Part shown: positions 36,757 through 46,851 of the stretch, piece after piece
How positions within the stretch are numbered: the stretch's first letter is position 1
How the letters are laid out: every line of letters begins with the position of its first letter
Source of the DNA: Pseudomonas hygromyciniae
Lineage (GTDB): Bacteria > Pseudomonadota > Gammaproteobacteria > Pseudomonadales > Pseudomonadaceae
DNA: 64,000 nt
Direction: 5' to 3'
NCBI RefSeq assembly: GCF_016925675.1
Contig: NZ_CP070506.1
Coordinates: 1,362,501 to 1,426,500, forward strand
Translations under genes and position numbers: made by a program
Notes under the pieces: generated by a model
Databases searched by the model: none
Told to the model about the DNA's origin: nothing
The model's input: only the letters and a program-made list of their open reading frames with translations

Positions 36757-38982
36757 TCAACGGATTGGACGTACCACCGAAGAGGTGTCCTTGCCGCCTG
36801 CCTGGCTTAACGGTGTGAGCGGGTTGTGCTGATCAAGCGTGTTGATCAACGCACTGACTTCACTGGCTGGCACCGCTGCACTGAGCAGGTAACCCTGCAC
36901 ATAATCGCAGCCATGCTTGATCAGAAGCTCCAGTTGCTGCGGGGTTTCCACCCCTTCGGTGATGACCTGCAGGTGCAGGGTGTGGGCCATGCCGATGATC
37001 GCCTGGACAATCTCCATATCGGTGGTGGATTTGGGAATGTCCTGGATAAAGGACCGATCGATTTTCAAGGTATTGAGGGGTAGGCGCTTGAGATAGGAAA
37101 GGGAGGAGTAACCGGTGCCGAAGTCATCGATGGACAACGAAACGCCCAGCGCGCGGATTTGCCGCAGCAGGATCAGGGTGCTGCTGATGTTGCCCATCAA
37201 GGCATTTTCGGTCACTTCCAGTTCCAGGCGGCTGGCGGCGATACCGCTGCTGCGCAGGGCATATTCGATCTCGTCCGCCAGTTCGTCACGGGCGAGGTTC
37301 AGGGCCGAGCAGTTGACGGCCATGCTCAGGTCTGGGTGACCCTGTTCCGTCAGCCAGCTCAGGTCGGCACAGGCCTGGCGTAGTACCCAGTTGTCCAGTT
37401 CGGCGATCAGCCCGTTGTTTTCGGCAATACCGATAAACCGGTCGGGCGCCAGCAACCCATGGACGGGATGTTGCCAGCGCACCAGGGCTTCGAGCCGTGT
37501 GACCTTGCCTTTGCGCAGGTCGAGGATCGGTTGGTAGTGCAGGACCAGTTCTTTTTGGTTGCGTAGCGCGTTACGCAGTTCCTCTTCCAGCTGAAGTTCA
37601 AGCGAGGCGCGGGTTTTCAGGTTGGAGCTGAAGAAGTTCAGGCTGTTGCGCCCGCCATCCTTGGACTGATACAGCGCTAGGTCGGCGGTTTTCAGCAGTT
37701 CCTCGCTGGTGGTCCCGTCCTCGGGAAATACGCTGATACCGATGCTTGTAGTCATCACCATGCGCCGGCCAGCCAGCTCGATGGGCTCTTTCATTTTTTG
37801 CATGATGCGCTGGGCCATGTGCCGCGCTTCGTCGCGATGATGAATATTGATCAGGATGCAGAACTCATCGCCGCCGAACCGCGCCACCACATCATTGTGG
37901 CTGCGTACCGAACTCTTGATATGCCCGGCCAGGACCGTCAGCAGCTCATCGCCGGCGTCATGGCCCAGGCTGTCGTTGATCCGCTTGAAGTGGTCGATGT
38001 CGAGGAAAATCAACGCCAGCATGCTCCCCGCCAGGGATTTCTGTGCGAGCTTTTCGGCGAAGATCTGGTTGAAGCCCCGGCGATTGAGCAGGCCGGTCAA
38101 GGCGTCATAGTGGGCGACTTGCTGCAGGGATGCGCGCGCCTGGTCCAGCTCGGTCAGCAAGGTATTGACCCGACGCAGGTCGCGTTCCTTGTGCTGCAGT
38201 TTCTTGTCGGCCAGGGCTGCGCTGATGCTGCTGCCGATCACCAGCAACGTGATGACGGCCACCGACAGCCCCAGTTGCGTCGGGTTATTGTCGATTGGGA
38301 GCGACGGTACAGCCCCTGTGGGCAGCAGCAATTGCATGGCGGCCATACCGGTGAAGTGCATGCTGATAATGCCGGCGCCGAGTACCAGGCTGGCGCCGTA
38401 TTTGAGCAGTTGGTGGAACATCCCGCTGCCATTGCGCAGGTAATTGGATAACAGCAAGGCCGCCAGGCTGGCGCCGATGGCGATGGCTACCGACAACCCG
38501 AACAGCGCGCTGGAAAAATACATCTGGGCCTCGGAGCGCATGGCGGACATGCCCACGTAATGCATCAGGGTGATGCCCAGGCCCATCCAGATGGACGCGA
38601 TCAGATACTGATGAAAACGCAGTTGCGTATGACTGAGGGTTTGCATGGCGAACAACGAGGCGACCATTGCGATCAGCAATGAAGCAAAGGTCATGAATAG
38701 TTCGTAATGGATGGCGATGGGCGCCTGGAACGCCAGCATGCTGATGAAGTGAGTCGACCAGATCCCGCCGGCCAGGCATGCGGCGCCGATCCAGCGCCAG
38801 CGGCGTTTTGCCGTCGGGTTGTCAACGTGGCCGACACGTTCAGCCATGTCCAGGGTGCCGAAGCCCGCAGCGCAGGCAACCAGATACGCCAGCAGCACCA
38901 GGAAGGGGTTATGGGTGCAATCGAGTAATAAATGCCCGTTCTCGGGAAGGGGGGTAAAAAAATGCAGACCCAGCCATTCCAT
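36757..38982 (-). CDS. MHYT-GGDEF-EAL cyclic-di-GMP protein, MucR-like
   Basis: A 741-residue membrane protein. Residues 1-245 contain seven helices with three MHYT motifs (STHFISMLA, LMHYVGMSAM, ISMHFTGMAAM), a proposed sensor for copper, oxygen, CO or NO. The GGDEF domain follows (HYDALTGLLNRRGF ... RFGGDEFC), then an EAL domain (RLEALVRWQHP ... DDFGTGYSSLSYLKRLPLNTLKIDRSFI). Both active-site motifs are intact, so it could make and break c-di-GMP. P. aeruginosa MucR and NbdA share the architecture; MucR is closer because its GGDEF is not degenerate. An ATG at 39003 is also possible, but GGGA before 38982 favours the shorter start. Confidence 0.93.
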   Translation of the reverse strand: MEWLGLHFFTPLPENGHLLLDCTHNPFLVLLAYLVACAAGFGTLDMAERVGHVDNPTAKRRWRWIGAACLAGGIWSTHFISMLAFQAPIAIHYELFMTFASLLIAMVASLFAMQTLSHTQLRFHQYLIASIWMGLGITLMHYVGMSAMRSEAQMYFSSALFGLSVAIAIGASLAALLLSNYLRNGSGMFHQLLKYGASLVLGAGIISMHFTGMAAMQLLLPTGAVPSLPIDNNPTQLGLSVAVITLLVIGSSISAALADKKLQHKERDLRRVNTLLTELDQARASLQQVAHYDALTGLLNRRGFNQIFAEKLAQKSLAGSMLALIFLDIDHFKRINDSLGHDAGDELLTVLAGHIKSSVRSHNDVVARFGGDEFCILINIHHRDEARHMAQRIMQKMKEPIELAGRRMVMTTSIGISVFPEDGTTSEELLKTADLALYQSKDGGRNSLNFFSSNLKTRASLELQLEEELRNALRNQKELVLHYQPILDLRKGKVTRLEALVRWQHPVHGLLAPDRFIGIAENNGLIAELDNWVLRQACADLSWLTEQGHPDLSMAVNCSALNLARDELADEIEYALRSSGIAASRLELEVTENALMGNISSTLILLRQIRALGVSLSIDDFGTGYSSLSYLKRLPLNTLKIDRSFIQDIPKSTTDMEIVQAIIGMAHTLHLQVITEGVETPQQLELLIKHGCDYVQGYLLSAAVPASEVSALINTLDQHNPLTPLSQAGGKDTSSVVRPIR

Positions 38983-39124
38983 AGCATGTCCCGTTAGAGT
39001 CATCTCTTGTCACGGCGCGCGGCGATGACCTATGGAGTCAAGTATAGAAGGCTCAACGAAATCGCAAGCGGTGATGGCATTTTGATTTTTTTCGATTTTT
39101 GCATCCCGCTCATAGCCAGTGGTT

Positions 39125-39493
39125 CTAAGCGCTGATCGGCAACTCGTACTCGTAAGGCGGTTGCTCAAGCGGCGCCAGGCCGAACGCGGCACGAGCGGCG
39201 TCGCAATCGACGTTCACTTCGCCCTGGCTCCATGACGCCTCGAACTCCCGGCATACGCTGGAGCGCTGCTCGTAGATCGAGCAGCGTGTACCGCAGCCCA
39301 CTTCGCCTTCCAGGCTGACGCAGCGCGCCGGCTTTTGGTCGGTGCCGATCATCGCCACTCGGCTGGGGTTGATCTGTACCACCAGTTCATCGGGCACGGT
39401 GCCGCCTGATGAAGCGCATTCGCCCCAAAAGAAAGACACGCGAAAGTGTGAACAGCAGGCACCGCAATTCAGACACGGACTGGCATCGGACAT
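39125..39493 (-). CDS. YkgJ family cysteine-cluster protein
   Basis: A 122-residue protein with a Cys-rich pattern CLNCGACCSHF near the start, then ARCVSLEGEVGCGTRCSIYEQRSSVCREFE, giving eight closely placed Cys. This is the YkgJ (zinc/iron-sulfur) pattern. Proteins of this kind may bind Zn or an Fe-S cluster; the function is unknown. It lies 122 bases from the neighbouring MHYT gene, both read leftward. Confidence 0.9.
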   Translation of the reverse strand: MSDASPCLNCGACCSHFRVSFFWGECASSGGTVPDELVVQINPSRVAMIGTDQKPARCVSLEGEVGCGTRCSIYEQRSSVCREFEASWSQGEVNVDCDAARAAFGLAPLEQPPYEYELPISA

Positions 39494-39739
39494 GGCACGT
39501 CATCAATAAGAGGTAAGGGGGGAACTGCGGAAGGCTCGCTATTCTATTCCTGCCAAGGCGCTTGGGAAGGGGGGCGCGTGCTTATTTTTTTACCGGGGAA
39601 AATCGGGCTGCCCTGGATGAAATTACGCCCTATCAGCTTTACGAATCATTACAGACAACCGCGCCTTGGCTGACTAGATTGCAGGTTCCGGGCAGGATGC
39701 GTCGGCATCGAGCCTCTATAACAATAAAGAGACGGACCC

Positions 39740-41086
39740 ATGCAGAACTCGACCCAAGCGGCGAATGCCTGGCGCATTCTGTTCCTGCTGTTCCTGGCCA
39801 ACCTGTTCAACTTCTTTGATCGCACGATCCCGGCGATCATCATCGAGCCGATCCGCATGGAATGGCACCTCAGTGACTTCCAACTCGGCATCATCGGCAC
39901 CGCGTTCACCATCGTCTATGCCATTGCCGGCTTGCCTCTGGGGCGCCTGGCCGATACTGGCTCGCGCAGCAAACTGATGGGCTGGGGCCTGGCGAGTTGG
40001 AGCGCGCTGACGGCGGTCAACGGTATGGTTGGTAGCTTCTGGACCTTTCTGCTGGTACGCATGGGCATCGGTATTGGTGAGGCCAGTTATGCACCGGCTG
40101 CCAACTCGCTGATCGGCGACCTATTCCCGGCCCACCGCCGCGCTCGAGCCATGGGGATTTTCATGCTGGGCCTGCCCTTGGGGCTGTTGCTGGCGTTCTT
40201 CACCATCGGCGCGATGGTCCAGGCGTTCGACAGCTGGCGTGCACCGTTCTTTATTGCGGCGGTCCCGGGGCTGATCCTCGCGGTGTTCATGTTCTACATC
40301 AAGGAGCCCAAGCGCGGCGCCGCCGAAACCGTGCAAGTCTCTCAAGAGAAAGTTGATCGGCCGATTCGTCGCGTGCTGGCGGTACCGACCTTCCTCTGGT
40401 TGGTGCTGGCCGGGCTGTGCTTCAACTTTGCCACCTATGCCTGCAACTCGTTCCTGGTGCCGATGCTGCAACGCTACTTCCTGATGCCGCTGCAAGAAGC
40501 TGCGGTGGCAACCGGGGTGATCGTCGGCGTGACGGGCTTGTTTGGCCTGACCTTGGGCGGCCTGGTGGCCGACAAGATTCACCAACGTATCCCCAACGGC
40601 CGCCTGCTGTTTGCCGCCTTCAGCCTGATTATCTCCACGGTCTGCACGGCCTGGGCCCTGCATGCGGGGCGCATCGAAATTGGGGTGTTTGTCGCGGTGT
40701 TCAGTGTGGGTTGGCTGTTCGCCTATAACTTCTACACCTGTGTGTACACGGCAATCCAGGACGTGGTGGAGCCACGCCTACGCGCTACGGCCATGGCACT
40801 GTTCTTTGCCGGCCTGTATCTGCTGGGTGGTGGTATGGGGCCAGTGGTGGTGGGCGCATTGTCTGATCACTTTGCCCATGCGGCGATGTATGCGGCGGGT
40901 GCCGAACAAATGACCGAAGCGTTCAAGGCCGTGGGGCTGCATGACGCCATGTACCTGATCCCGGTGGCGTTGTTCCTGACCATGCTGTTTCTGTTCCAGG
41001 CTTCGCGGTGTTTTGTGCGCGATGCCAAGCGGATGAAGGATGGGTTGGGAGTGGTGGCGGTGCCTGGTCCGGCGGTTCCTGCTTGA
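39740..41086 (+). CDS. MFS transporter, Spinster-like
   Basis: A 448-residue MFS carrier of 12 helices. LANLFNFFDRTIPAIIIEPIRMEWHLSDFQLGIIGTAF matches the Spinster/sugar-phosphate-like group with DR in helix 1, and GLPLGRLADTGSRSKLMGWG is the MFS loop 2-3 motif. The substrate is unknown. GAGACGG precedes the ATG. The 246-base region upstream (39494-39739) contains no gene; a possible sigma-54 motif was rejected. It is followed by a REPIN and a strong bidirectional terminator. Confidence 0.9.
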   Translation: MQNSTQAANAWRILFLLFLANLFNFFDRTIPAIIIEPIRMEWHLSDFQLGIIGTAFTIVYAIAGLPLGRLADTGSRSKLMGWGLASWSALTAVNGMVGSFWTFLLVRMGIGIGEASYAPAANSLIGDLFPAHRRARAMGIFMLGLPLGLLLAFFTIGAMVQAFDSWRAPFFIAAVPGLILAVFMFYIKEPKRGAAETVQVSQEKVDRPIRRVLAVPTFLWLVLAGLCFNFATYACNSFLVPMLQRYFLMPLQEAAVATGVIVGVTGLFGLTLGGLVADKIHQRIPNGRLLFAAFSLIISTVCTAWALHAGRIEIGVFVAVFSVGWLFAYNFYTCVYTAIQDVVEPRLRATAMALFFAGLYLLGGGMGPVVVGALSDHFAHAAMYAAGAEQMTEAFKAVGLHDAMYLIPVALFLTMLFLFQASRCFVRDAKRMKDGLGVVAVPGPAVPA

Positions 41087-41101
41087 GACCGAGGTGATGC
41101 T

Positions 41102-41183
41102 ATCGCAGGCAAGCCAGCTCCCACAGTTGACCGAGTTGCCAACTGGAACACCGGTCAACTGTGGGAGCTGGCTTGCCTGCGAT
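41102..41183. repeat. REPIN with perfect 31-base arms
   Basis: The arms (41102-41132 and 41153-41183) contain CAGGCAAGCCAGCTCCCACA and its complement around a 20-base loop, between the MFS gene and the terminator. Confidence 0.9.
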
Positions 41184-41202
41184 GAGGTCCTCAAGACCCC
41201 AT

Positions 41203-41233
41203 AAAAAAGGCCCGCATTGCGCGGGCCTTCTTG
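41203..41233. terminator. Bidirectional terminator between MFS gene and rapA
   Basis: AAGGCCCGC and GCGGGCCTT arms (41207-41215, 41221-41229) with ATTGC loop, an A run at 41203-41208 and a T-rich right side. It serves both convergent genes. Confidence 0.92.
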
Positions 41234-41254
41234 TTTGACAGGGCAGGGTGCGGA

Positions 41255-44101
41255 TCAACCCGCTACCAACACCCGAATAGCTTCCAACCGCAACGCCGCC
41301 TTGTCGAGCATGGCCAGGCCTTGCTCGCGTTGTTGGCGCAGGGCAACCAGTTCGCTGTCGCGTACGGTTGGATTGACGGCTTGCAGGGCGGTCAGGCGTG
41401 CCAGTTCTTCGTCGGTGTCTGCCGCCAGGCGACGTTGCGCCTCGGCCACACGCTCGGCGTGGCGCGGGGCGATTTTCTCTTCGCCGGCGTTGATCCGTGG
41501 CGTCAGCTGATCACGCTGAGCCTGCACGAACTTGTTGGCGCTGGCCCGTGGCACGCTTTCCAACTGGTCGTTCAAGGTGGTGAACGACACACGGCCGGAC
41601 AAGTCATTGCCATTGGCATCCAACAGGCAACGCAGGGCTGCCGGCGGCAGGTAGCGACCCAGTTGCAGCGAACGCGGCGCCACTACCTCACTGACGTAGA
41701 GCAGCTCCAGCAACACGGTGCCCGGCTTGAGCGCCTTGTTCTTGATCAGCGCCACGGCGGTGTTGCCCATGGAACCGGACAGCACCAGATCCATACCGCC
41801 CTGGACCATTGGGTGCTCCCAGGTAATGAACTGCATGTCTTCGCGAGACAGCGCCTGGTTGCGGTCGTAGGTAATGGTTACGCCTTCGTCGTCGCCGAGG
41901 GGGAAGCTGGCGTCGAGCATTTTTTCGCTGGGCTTGAGGATCAGCGCGTTTTCCGAATGGTCTTCGCTGTCGATGCCAAATGCGTCGAACAGGGTTTCCA
42001 TGTAGATCGGCAGGGTGAACTGATCGTCTTGCTCCAGGATATCTTCGACCAGTGCATCACCTTCGCCAGCGCCGCCGGAGTTGAGCTCCAGCAAACGGTC
42101 GCGGCCGGTGTGCAGCTCGGCTTCCAGACGCTCGCGCTCAGTCCGGGCTTCGTCGATCAGGCCTTGCCATTCAACGTCGTCGGCATTTTCCAGCAGCGGC
42201 AGCAGGCGCGGGCCGAACTGGTGCTGCAAGGCGTTGCCGGTCGGGCAGGTATTAAGGAAGGCGTTCAAGGCTTCGTGGTACCACTGGAACAGCCGTTCTT
42301 GCGGACTGGTTTCCAGGTACGGCACGTGTAATTCGATCACATGCTTCTGGCCGATCCGATCCAGACGCCCGATGCGTTGCTCCAGCAAGTCCGGGTGCGA
42401 CGGCAGATCGAACAGCACCAGATGGTGGGCGAACTGGAAGTTGCGGCCTTCACTACCGATTTCCGAACAGATCAGCACTTGGGCGCCGAACTCTTCATCA
42501 GCGAAGTAGGCGGCGGCACGGTCCCGTTCGAGGATGTTCATGCCCTCGTGGAACACCGTGGCCGGGATGCCGGAACGCACGCGCAGGGCGTCTTCCAGGT
42601 CCATGGCGGTTTCGGCATGGGCGCAGATCACCAGGACCTTGGTGCGTTTGAGCATCTTCAACTGGTCGATCAGCCACTCGACACGCGGGTCGAAGCGCCA
42701 CCAGCGGTTTTCTTCTTCGATATCCGGCTGCGACTGGAAGCTGACTTCCGGATACAGCTCGGCATGCTCGCCCAGCGGCAGTTCCAGATACTCGTCCGGG
42801 CACGGCAGCGGGTAGGCGTGCAGCTTGCGCTCGGGGAAGCCTTGCACCGCGGCGCGGGTGTTACGGAACAGCACGCGGCCGGTGCCGTGGCGGTCCAGCA
42901 GCTCACGCACCAGGCGCGCGCTGGCTTCGGTGTCGCCATCGTTGACGGCGGCCAGCAGGGCTTCACCTTCGTTGCCGAGGAACCCCTGGATAGTCTTGTG
43001 CGCAGCCGGTGAAAGGCGGCCTTTGTCCATCAGTTCCTGGACGGCTTCGGCCACCGGGCGATAGTTCTCGCTCTCGGCGCGGAAGGCTTTGACGTCGTGG
43101 AAACGGTTCGGGTCCAGCAGGCGCAGACGGGCGAAGTGACTGTCCTGGCCCAGTTGTTCCGGGGTCGCGGTCAGCAGCAGCACGCCGGGAATGGTCTCAG
43201 CCAGTTGCTCCACCAGTTGGTATTCGGCGCTGGCTTTCTCTTCGTGCCATACCAGGTGGTGCGCTTCGTCGACCACCATCAAGTCCCAGCCGGCGGCGAA
43301 CAGCGCGTCCTGGGCCTTCTCGTCATCCACCAGCCATTCCAGGGCCACCAGCGCGAGCTGGGTGTCTTCGAACGGGTTGCTGGCATCGCTTTCGATAAAC
43401 CGTTCTTCGTCAAACAGCGCCACCTGCAGGTTGAAGCGTCGGCGCATTTCTACCAGCCATTGGTGCTGGAGGTTTTCCGGGACCAGGATCAGCACGCGAT
43501 TGGCGCGGCCGGACAGCAACTGGCGATGGATCACCAGGCCGGCTTCGATGGTCTTGCCCAGGCCTACTTCGTCGGCCAGCAGCACCCGTGGCGCGATACG
43601 GTCGGCCACTTCACGGGCAATGTGCAATTGGTGTGCAATCGGCTGCGCACGTACGCCACCCAGGCCCCAGAGCGAGGACTGCAATTGGCGGCTGGTGTGT
43701 TCCAGGGTGTGGTAGCGCAGGGAGAACCAGGCCAGCGGGTCGATCTGCCCGGCGAACAGACGGTCGCTGGCGAGGCGGAACTGGATGAAGTTCGACAGTT
43801 GGGTTTCCGGCAGGGTGACCTGCTCGTTCTGCCCATTGAGGCCGTGGTAGACCAGCAGGCCATCGACATCGTCGACCTCGCGCACGGTCATTTTCCAGCC
43901 TTCGAAGTGGGTGATGGTGTCACCCGGCGAAAACCTCACGCGAGTGAGGGGCGCATTCCGTAGCGCATACTGGCGAGTGTCGCCAGTGGCCGGATAGAGC
44001 ACGGTCAACAAGCGGCCGTCCTGTGCCAGAACGGTGCCTAACCCCAGCTCTGCTTCGCTGTCACTAATCCAGCGTTGCCCCGGTTGATACTGCTGCGCCA
44101 T
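41255..44101 (-). CDS. rapA: RNA polymerase-associated protein RapA (HepA)
   Basis: A 948-residue Swi2/Snf2-type ATPase that recycles stalled RNA polymerase. The N-terminal Tudor-like domains (1-110) begin [19 protein letters not shown]. The helicase core has Walker [19 protein letters not shown] box [10 protein letters not shown], and C-terminal motifs [44 protein letters not shown]. The end part is the RapA-specific C-terminal domain. Length agrees with family members. Confidence 0.97.
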   Translation of the reverse strand: MAQQYQPGQRWISDSEAELGLGTVLAQDGRLLTVLYPATGDTRQYALRNAPLTRVRFSPGDTITHFEGWKMTVREVDDVDGLLVYHGLNGQNEQVTLPETQLSNFIQFRLASDRLFAGQIDPLAWFSLRYHTLEHTSRQLQSSLWGLGGVRAQPIAHQLHIAREVADRIAPRVLLADEVGLGKTIEAGLVIHRQLLSGRANRVLILVPENLQHQWLVEMRRRFNLQVALFDEERFIESDASNPFEDTQLALVALEWLVDDEKAQDALFAAGWDLMVVDEAHHLVWHEEKASAEYQLVEQLAETIPGVLLLTATPEQLGQDSHFARLRLLDPNRFHDVKAFRAESENYRPVAEAVQELMDKGRLSPAAHKTIQGFLGNEGEALLAAVNDGDTEASARLVRELLDRHGTGRVLFRNTRAAVQGFPERKLHAYPLPCPDEYLELPLGEHAELYPEVSFQSQPDIEEENRWWRFDPRVEWLIDQLKMLKRTKVLVICAHAETAMDLEDALRVRSGIPATVFHEGMNILERDRAAAYFADEEFGAQVLICSEIGSEGRNFQFAHHLVLFDLPSHPDLLEQRIGRLDRIGQKHVIELHVPYLETSPQERLFQWYHEALNAFLNTCPTGNALQHQFGPRLLPLLENADDVEWQGLIDEARTERERLEAELHTGRDRLLELNSGGAGEGDALVEDILEQDDQFTLPIYMETLFDAFGIDSEDHSENALILKPSEKMLDASFPLGDDEGVTITYDRNQALSREDMQFITWEHPMVQGGMDLVLSGSMGNTAVALIKNKALKPGTVLLELLYVSEVVAPRSLQLGRYLPPAALRCLLDANGNDLSGRVSFTTLNDQLESVPRASANKFVQAQRDQLTPRINAGEEKIAPRHAERVAEAQRRLAADTDEELARLTALQAVNPTVRDSELVALRQQREQGLAMLDKAALRLEAIRVLVAG

Positions 44102-44319
44102 GCTGCCTGACTCCCGCCGTGAAAAAGCCGACTATTCTAACGGAACAAGGTCCCCAGCCAAAGGACTCTGACAAAAACTACTCCGCTTGCAGGGATGAAA
44201 GAGGTCGATTCGACGGGTGGCAGGGCACGGGTGACTGACGACTGGGTCACAAGTTGGCGACCCTGGGCTCAAGTCGCTGGTACGCCAGCCGACAGCCTGC
44301 TGACAGGAGACTAATAATT

Positions 44320-44661
44320 ATGCTGCCACCGATCTTGCCCTTGAGTGTTGTGCCGGTCACATCACAACTCGACCCCGTGCGCCCAAAGCCCGATATCCCG
44401 CCGGTGGTACCTGCGCAGGCGAGCTCCAACGAAAGCACCATCGACCTGAAAAACCGCGACGCCGAGCAATCGACCCTGATGCTGCGCGAGGAGCAACGAC
44501 GCCAGCAGGAACAGCAGAAACGCCGGCGCGAGGCCGACGAAGATCCCGAGCAGCACCTGGCCATTCCCGGTGATGAACTCAACGCCGATAACACCGTGCC
44601 GGTCGCGCCGCTGATTGAGGACGCGCCCCGCCAGGGGTTGTGGGTGGATGTCGAGGTTTGA
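44320..44661 (+). CDS. Small hydrophilic protein of unknown function
   Basis: A 113-residue protein with ATG at 44320 behind AGGAG. It begins with a Pro-rich start (MLPPILPLSVVPVTSQLDPVRPKPDIPPVVPA) and has a charged coiled-coil-like middle (LMLREEQRRQQEQQKRRREADED). No known domain. An upstream open frame without a box is ignored. It precedes another small gene by 58 bases. Confidence 0.72.
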   Translation: MLPPILPLSVVPVTSQLDPVRPKPDIPPVVPAQASSNESTIDLKNRDAEQSTLMLREEQRRQQEQQKRRREADEDPEQHLAIPGDELNADNTVPVAPLIEDAPRQGLWVDVEV

Positions 44662-44719
44662 CCCCCGGGCGGGCCAGGACGCATTATTGAGTCACTCCAG
44701 CCACCACGTAAGCCATGCC

Positions 44720-44878
44720 ATGAGTGACGACAAGCTGATCGACCTGAATGCCGAACGGGCCAAACGGGTGCACGACCTCAACGACAAGCGCCTGAATGAC
44801 GTGCGCCAGGCGTTCGAGCAGGCCATGCCGTTGGGCAAGACGAAGAAAAAGTCGAAAAACAAAGCGAAAAAGCGCTGA
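44720..44878 (+). CDS. Small basic protein of unknown function
   Basis: A 52-residue protein: MSDDKLIDLNAERAKRVHDL, an amphipathic helix, and a very basic end KTKKKSKNKAKKR. It has no signal. Similar short proteins occur in Pseudomonas, supporting a real gene. Function unknown; the basic tail might bind nucleic acid. Confidence 0.65.
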   Translation: MSDDKLIDLNAERAKRVHDLNDKRLNDVRQAFEQAMPLGKTKKKSKNKAKKR

Positions 44879-45022
44879 AATGCCCTGAATCTGTTGATTC
44901 AGGTCAGTTATTTCCCTTCTTTACGCCCCGTTGCGGGCGACATTGATCCCCGTCAATTTATCCCCCCGGCTTCTTGGTTAACTTAGCCCCCATCGCAACA
45001 GGGCAAGAGCAGGAGGCCGGTC

Positions 45023-45139
45023 ATGTTTTTCGATAATGTGGTTTTCGCCGGGGTGCTGACTGTCGGCCTCATGGTGCTGTTTTTTGTAGGGTTTGGTTTT
45101 TTTATCTGGAAAGACGCGAATAAGCGTAAAAAACCATAG
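45023..45139 (+). CDS. ccoM: CcoM-like small subunit of cbb3 cytochrome oxidase
   Basis: A 38-residue single-helix membrane protein: MFFDNVVFAGVLTVGLMVLF followed by a short helix end and the basic tail IWKDANKRKKP. This closely matches, from memory, CcoM, a small subunit that assists assembly and stability of cbb3-type cytochrome oxidase in Pseudomonas stutzeri. AGGAGG stands six bases before the ATG, and a very clear terminator follows, so this is a real monocistronic microprotein gene. No other oxidase gene is nearby. Confidence 0.75.
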   Translation: MFFDNVVFAGVLTVGLMVLFFVGFGFFIWKDANKRKKP

Positions 45140-45174
45140 GTTTTTCCGGGTTACATGAGCACGCAAGGCATTTT

Positions 45175-45200
45175 GGGCGACTTCGGTCGCCCTTTTTTTT
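45175..45200 (+). terminator. Rho-independent terminator of ccoM-like gene
   Basis: Perfect seven-base arms GGGCGAC and GTCGCCC with a TTCG tetraloop, then eight T. Confidence 0.96.
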
Positions 45201-45220
45201 GCCCGGATTTTGAAGCAATT

Positions 45221-45322
45221 CTTGTAGGCGCCGGCTTGCCAGCGAAAATCGTCAACGATAACGCGGTGGGCCTGGTACCCCGTGTTGTTCTCAAGTTTTT
45301 CGCCGGCAAGCCGGCTCCAAGG
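45221..45322. repeat. REP doublet
   Basis: CTTGTAGGCGCCGGCTTGCC at the left and GCCGGCAAGCCGGCTCCAAG at the right, in inverted order, before the pit terminator. Confidence 0.85.
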
Positions 45323-45324
45323 AC

Positions 45325-45360
45325 AAAAAAAGGCGTGACCCTCGCAGGTCACGCCTTTTT
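45325..45360. terminator. Terminator after pit (bidirectional)
   Basis: Ten-base arms AGGCGTGACC and GGTCACGCCT with loop CTCGCA, an A run on the left (acting as the T run for the minus strand) and T run on the right. Confidence 0.92.
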
Positions 45361-45375
45361 CAGTTGCGCGGGCGG

Positions 45376-46851
45376 TTAACTGCCCAGCGCCTTGGAAGCC
45401 AACCAGAACAGCCCGGCCGACAGGCTCACCGTGGCCGGAAGGGTCAGCACCCAGGCCATCAGGATGGTCTTCACGGTGCCGCCTTGCAGGCCGCTCTTGT
45501 TCGCGACCATGGTCCCGGCCACGCCCGAAGACAGCACGTGGGTGGTGGACACCGGCAGGGCGAAGATATTGGCAAAGCCAATCATGGTGGCGGTAGTGAT
45601 TTGTGCCGACATGCCCTGGGCATAGGTCATGCCCTGCTTGCCGATCTTCTCACCGATGGTCAGTACCACACGCTTCCAGCCCACCATGGTGCCCAGGCCA
45701 AGGGCCAGGGCCACGGCGAGGATCACCCAGAACGGGGCGTATTCAGTGGTGGCAGTCAGGTCTTTGCGCAGTTTTTCCAGGTCCGACTTCTCGCGGGAAT
45801 CAAGGCCAGGCAGCTTGCCGACTTTCTTTGCGGTGTCGTCCAGGCACAACAGGTAGCGACGGACTTCAATGCGCTGGTCGGAGGTCAAGGAGTGGTAGTC
45901 AGAGACACCCTTCAATGTGCCGAGGAGGGCGTTGATGGTCGGCTCGGTCTGTTGCGGGTTGCAACGGAACTTGCCTGGCAGGTCGTCTCTGACACTTTTG
46001 CCCAAGGCAAGGAATTCGCCGAGGGTTTCGTGGTTGCGCTGGTAGAACTGGTTGAGGTGCAGGGTGGCGTCGCGGGTTCGCTCGATCTGGTAAGTGGTGC
46101 TGCCCAGATCAAGTACGAACTGCGCGGGCACGATACCAATCAGCACCAGCATGATCAGGCCGATACCTTTCTGACCGTCGTTGGAACCATGCACGAAACT
46201 CACGGCCATCGCGGAAATCACCAGTACCAGGCGGTTCCAGAACGGCGGGTGTTTCTTGTCGTCGAGCTTGCGGCGCTGGTCCGGTGTCTTGTGCATCTTG
46301 GACAGCGGACGCCACCATTTAAGACCAATCAACACCAGAGCAGCGACCAGGAAGCCGGCCATGGGCGAGAACACCAGCGAGGCGCCGATATCAATGGCCT
46401 TCTGCCAGTTGACCCCATCCGCCAGTGGAATATCGTTGATCAGGGCATTGGCCAGGCCGACACCGAGGATCGAACCGATCAGGGTGTGGGAGCTGGATGC
46501 CGGAATCCCGAAATACCAGGTGCCGAGGTTCCACGTGATGGCGGCGGCCAACAATGAGAACACCATGGCCAGGCCATGTCCGGTGTTCACATTGATCAGC
46601 AACTCCACCGGCAGCAAGTGCACGATGGCATAGGCAACGCCTACCCCGCCGAGCAACACGCCGAGGAAGTTGAACACCCCGGAAAAGAATACGGCCAGGT
46701 GCGGCGGCATCGCTTTGGTATAGATGACTGTGGCCACCGCGTTAGCGGTGTCATGAAAGCCATTGATGAACTCGAAGGCGAGGACAAAGGCGAGGGCGAG
46801 CAACAGGCTCACAAGAACCCAGGCATCCAGTCCGCTGAATAAATCGATCAT
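45376..46851 (-). CDS. pit: Inorganic phosphate transporter, Pit family
   Basis: A 491-residue inner-membrane carrier. The two Pit repeats are seen in FINGFHDTANAVATVIYTKAMPP and MIGFANIFALPVSTTHVLSSGVAGTMVANKSGLQ, with GSNDGQKGIGL in the middle. A long hydrophilic loop (about 240-380) separates the helices. It takes up phosphate as a metal-phosphate complex with H+. Reading leftward, it has its own terminator. Confidence 0.95.
   Translation of the reverse strand: MIDLFSGLDAWVLVSLLLALAFVLAFEFINGFHDTANAVATVIYTKAMPPHLAVFFSGVFNFLGVLLGGVGVAYAIVHLLPVELLINVNTGHGLAMVFSLLAAAITWNLGTWYFGIPASSSHTLIGSILGVGLANALINDIPLADGVNWQKAIDIGASLVFSPMAGFLVAALVLIGLKWWRPLSKMHKTPDQRRKLDDKKHPPFWNRLVLVISAMAVSFVHGSNDGQKGIGLIMLVLIGIVPAQFVLDLGSTTYQIERTRDATLHLNQFYQRNHETLGEFLALGKSVRDDLPGKFRCNPQQTEPTINALLGTLKGVSDYHSLTSDQRIEVRRYLLCLDDTAKKVGKLPGLDSREKSDLEKLRKDLTATTEYAPFWVILAVALALGLGTMVGWKRVVLTIGEKIGKQGMTYAQGMSAQITTATMIGFANIFALPVSTTHVLSSGVAGTMVANKSGLQGGTVKTILMAWVLTLPATVSLSAGLFWLASKALGS

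Noticed and set aside
39675..39695. Sigma-54 promoter before the MFS gene
   Set aside because: TTGGCTGACTAGATTGCA has GG and GC separated by 11 bases instead of 10, so it does not fit the fixed spacing.
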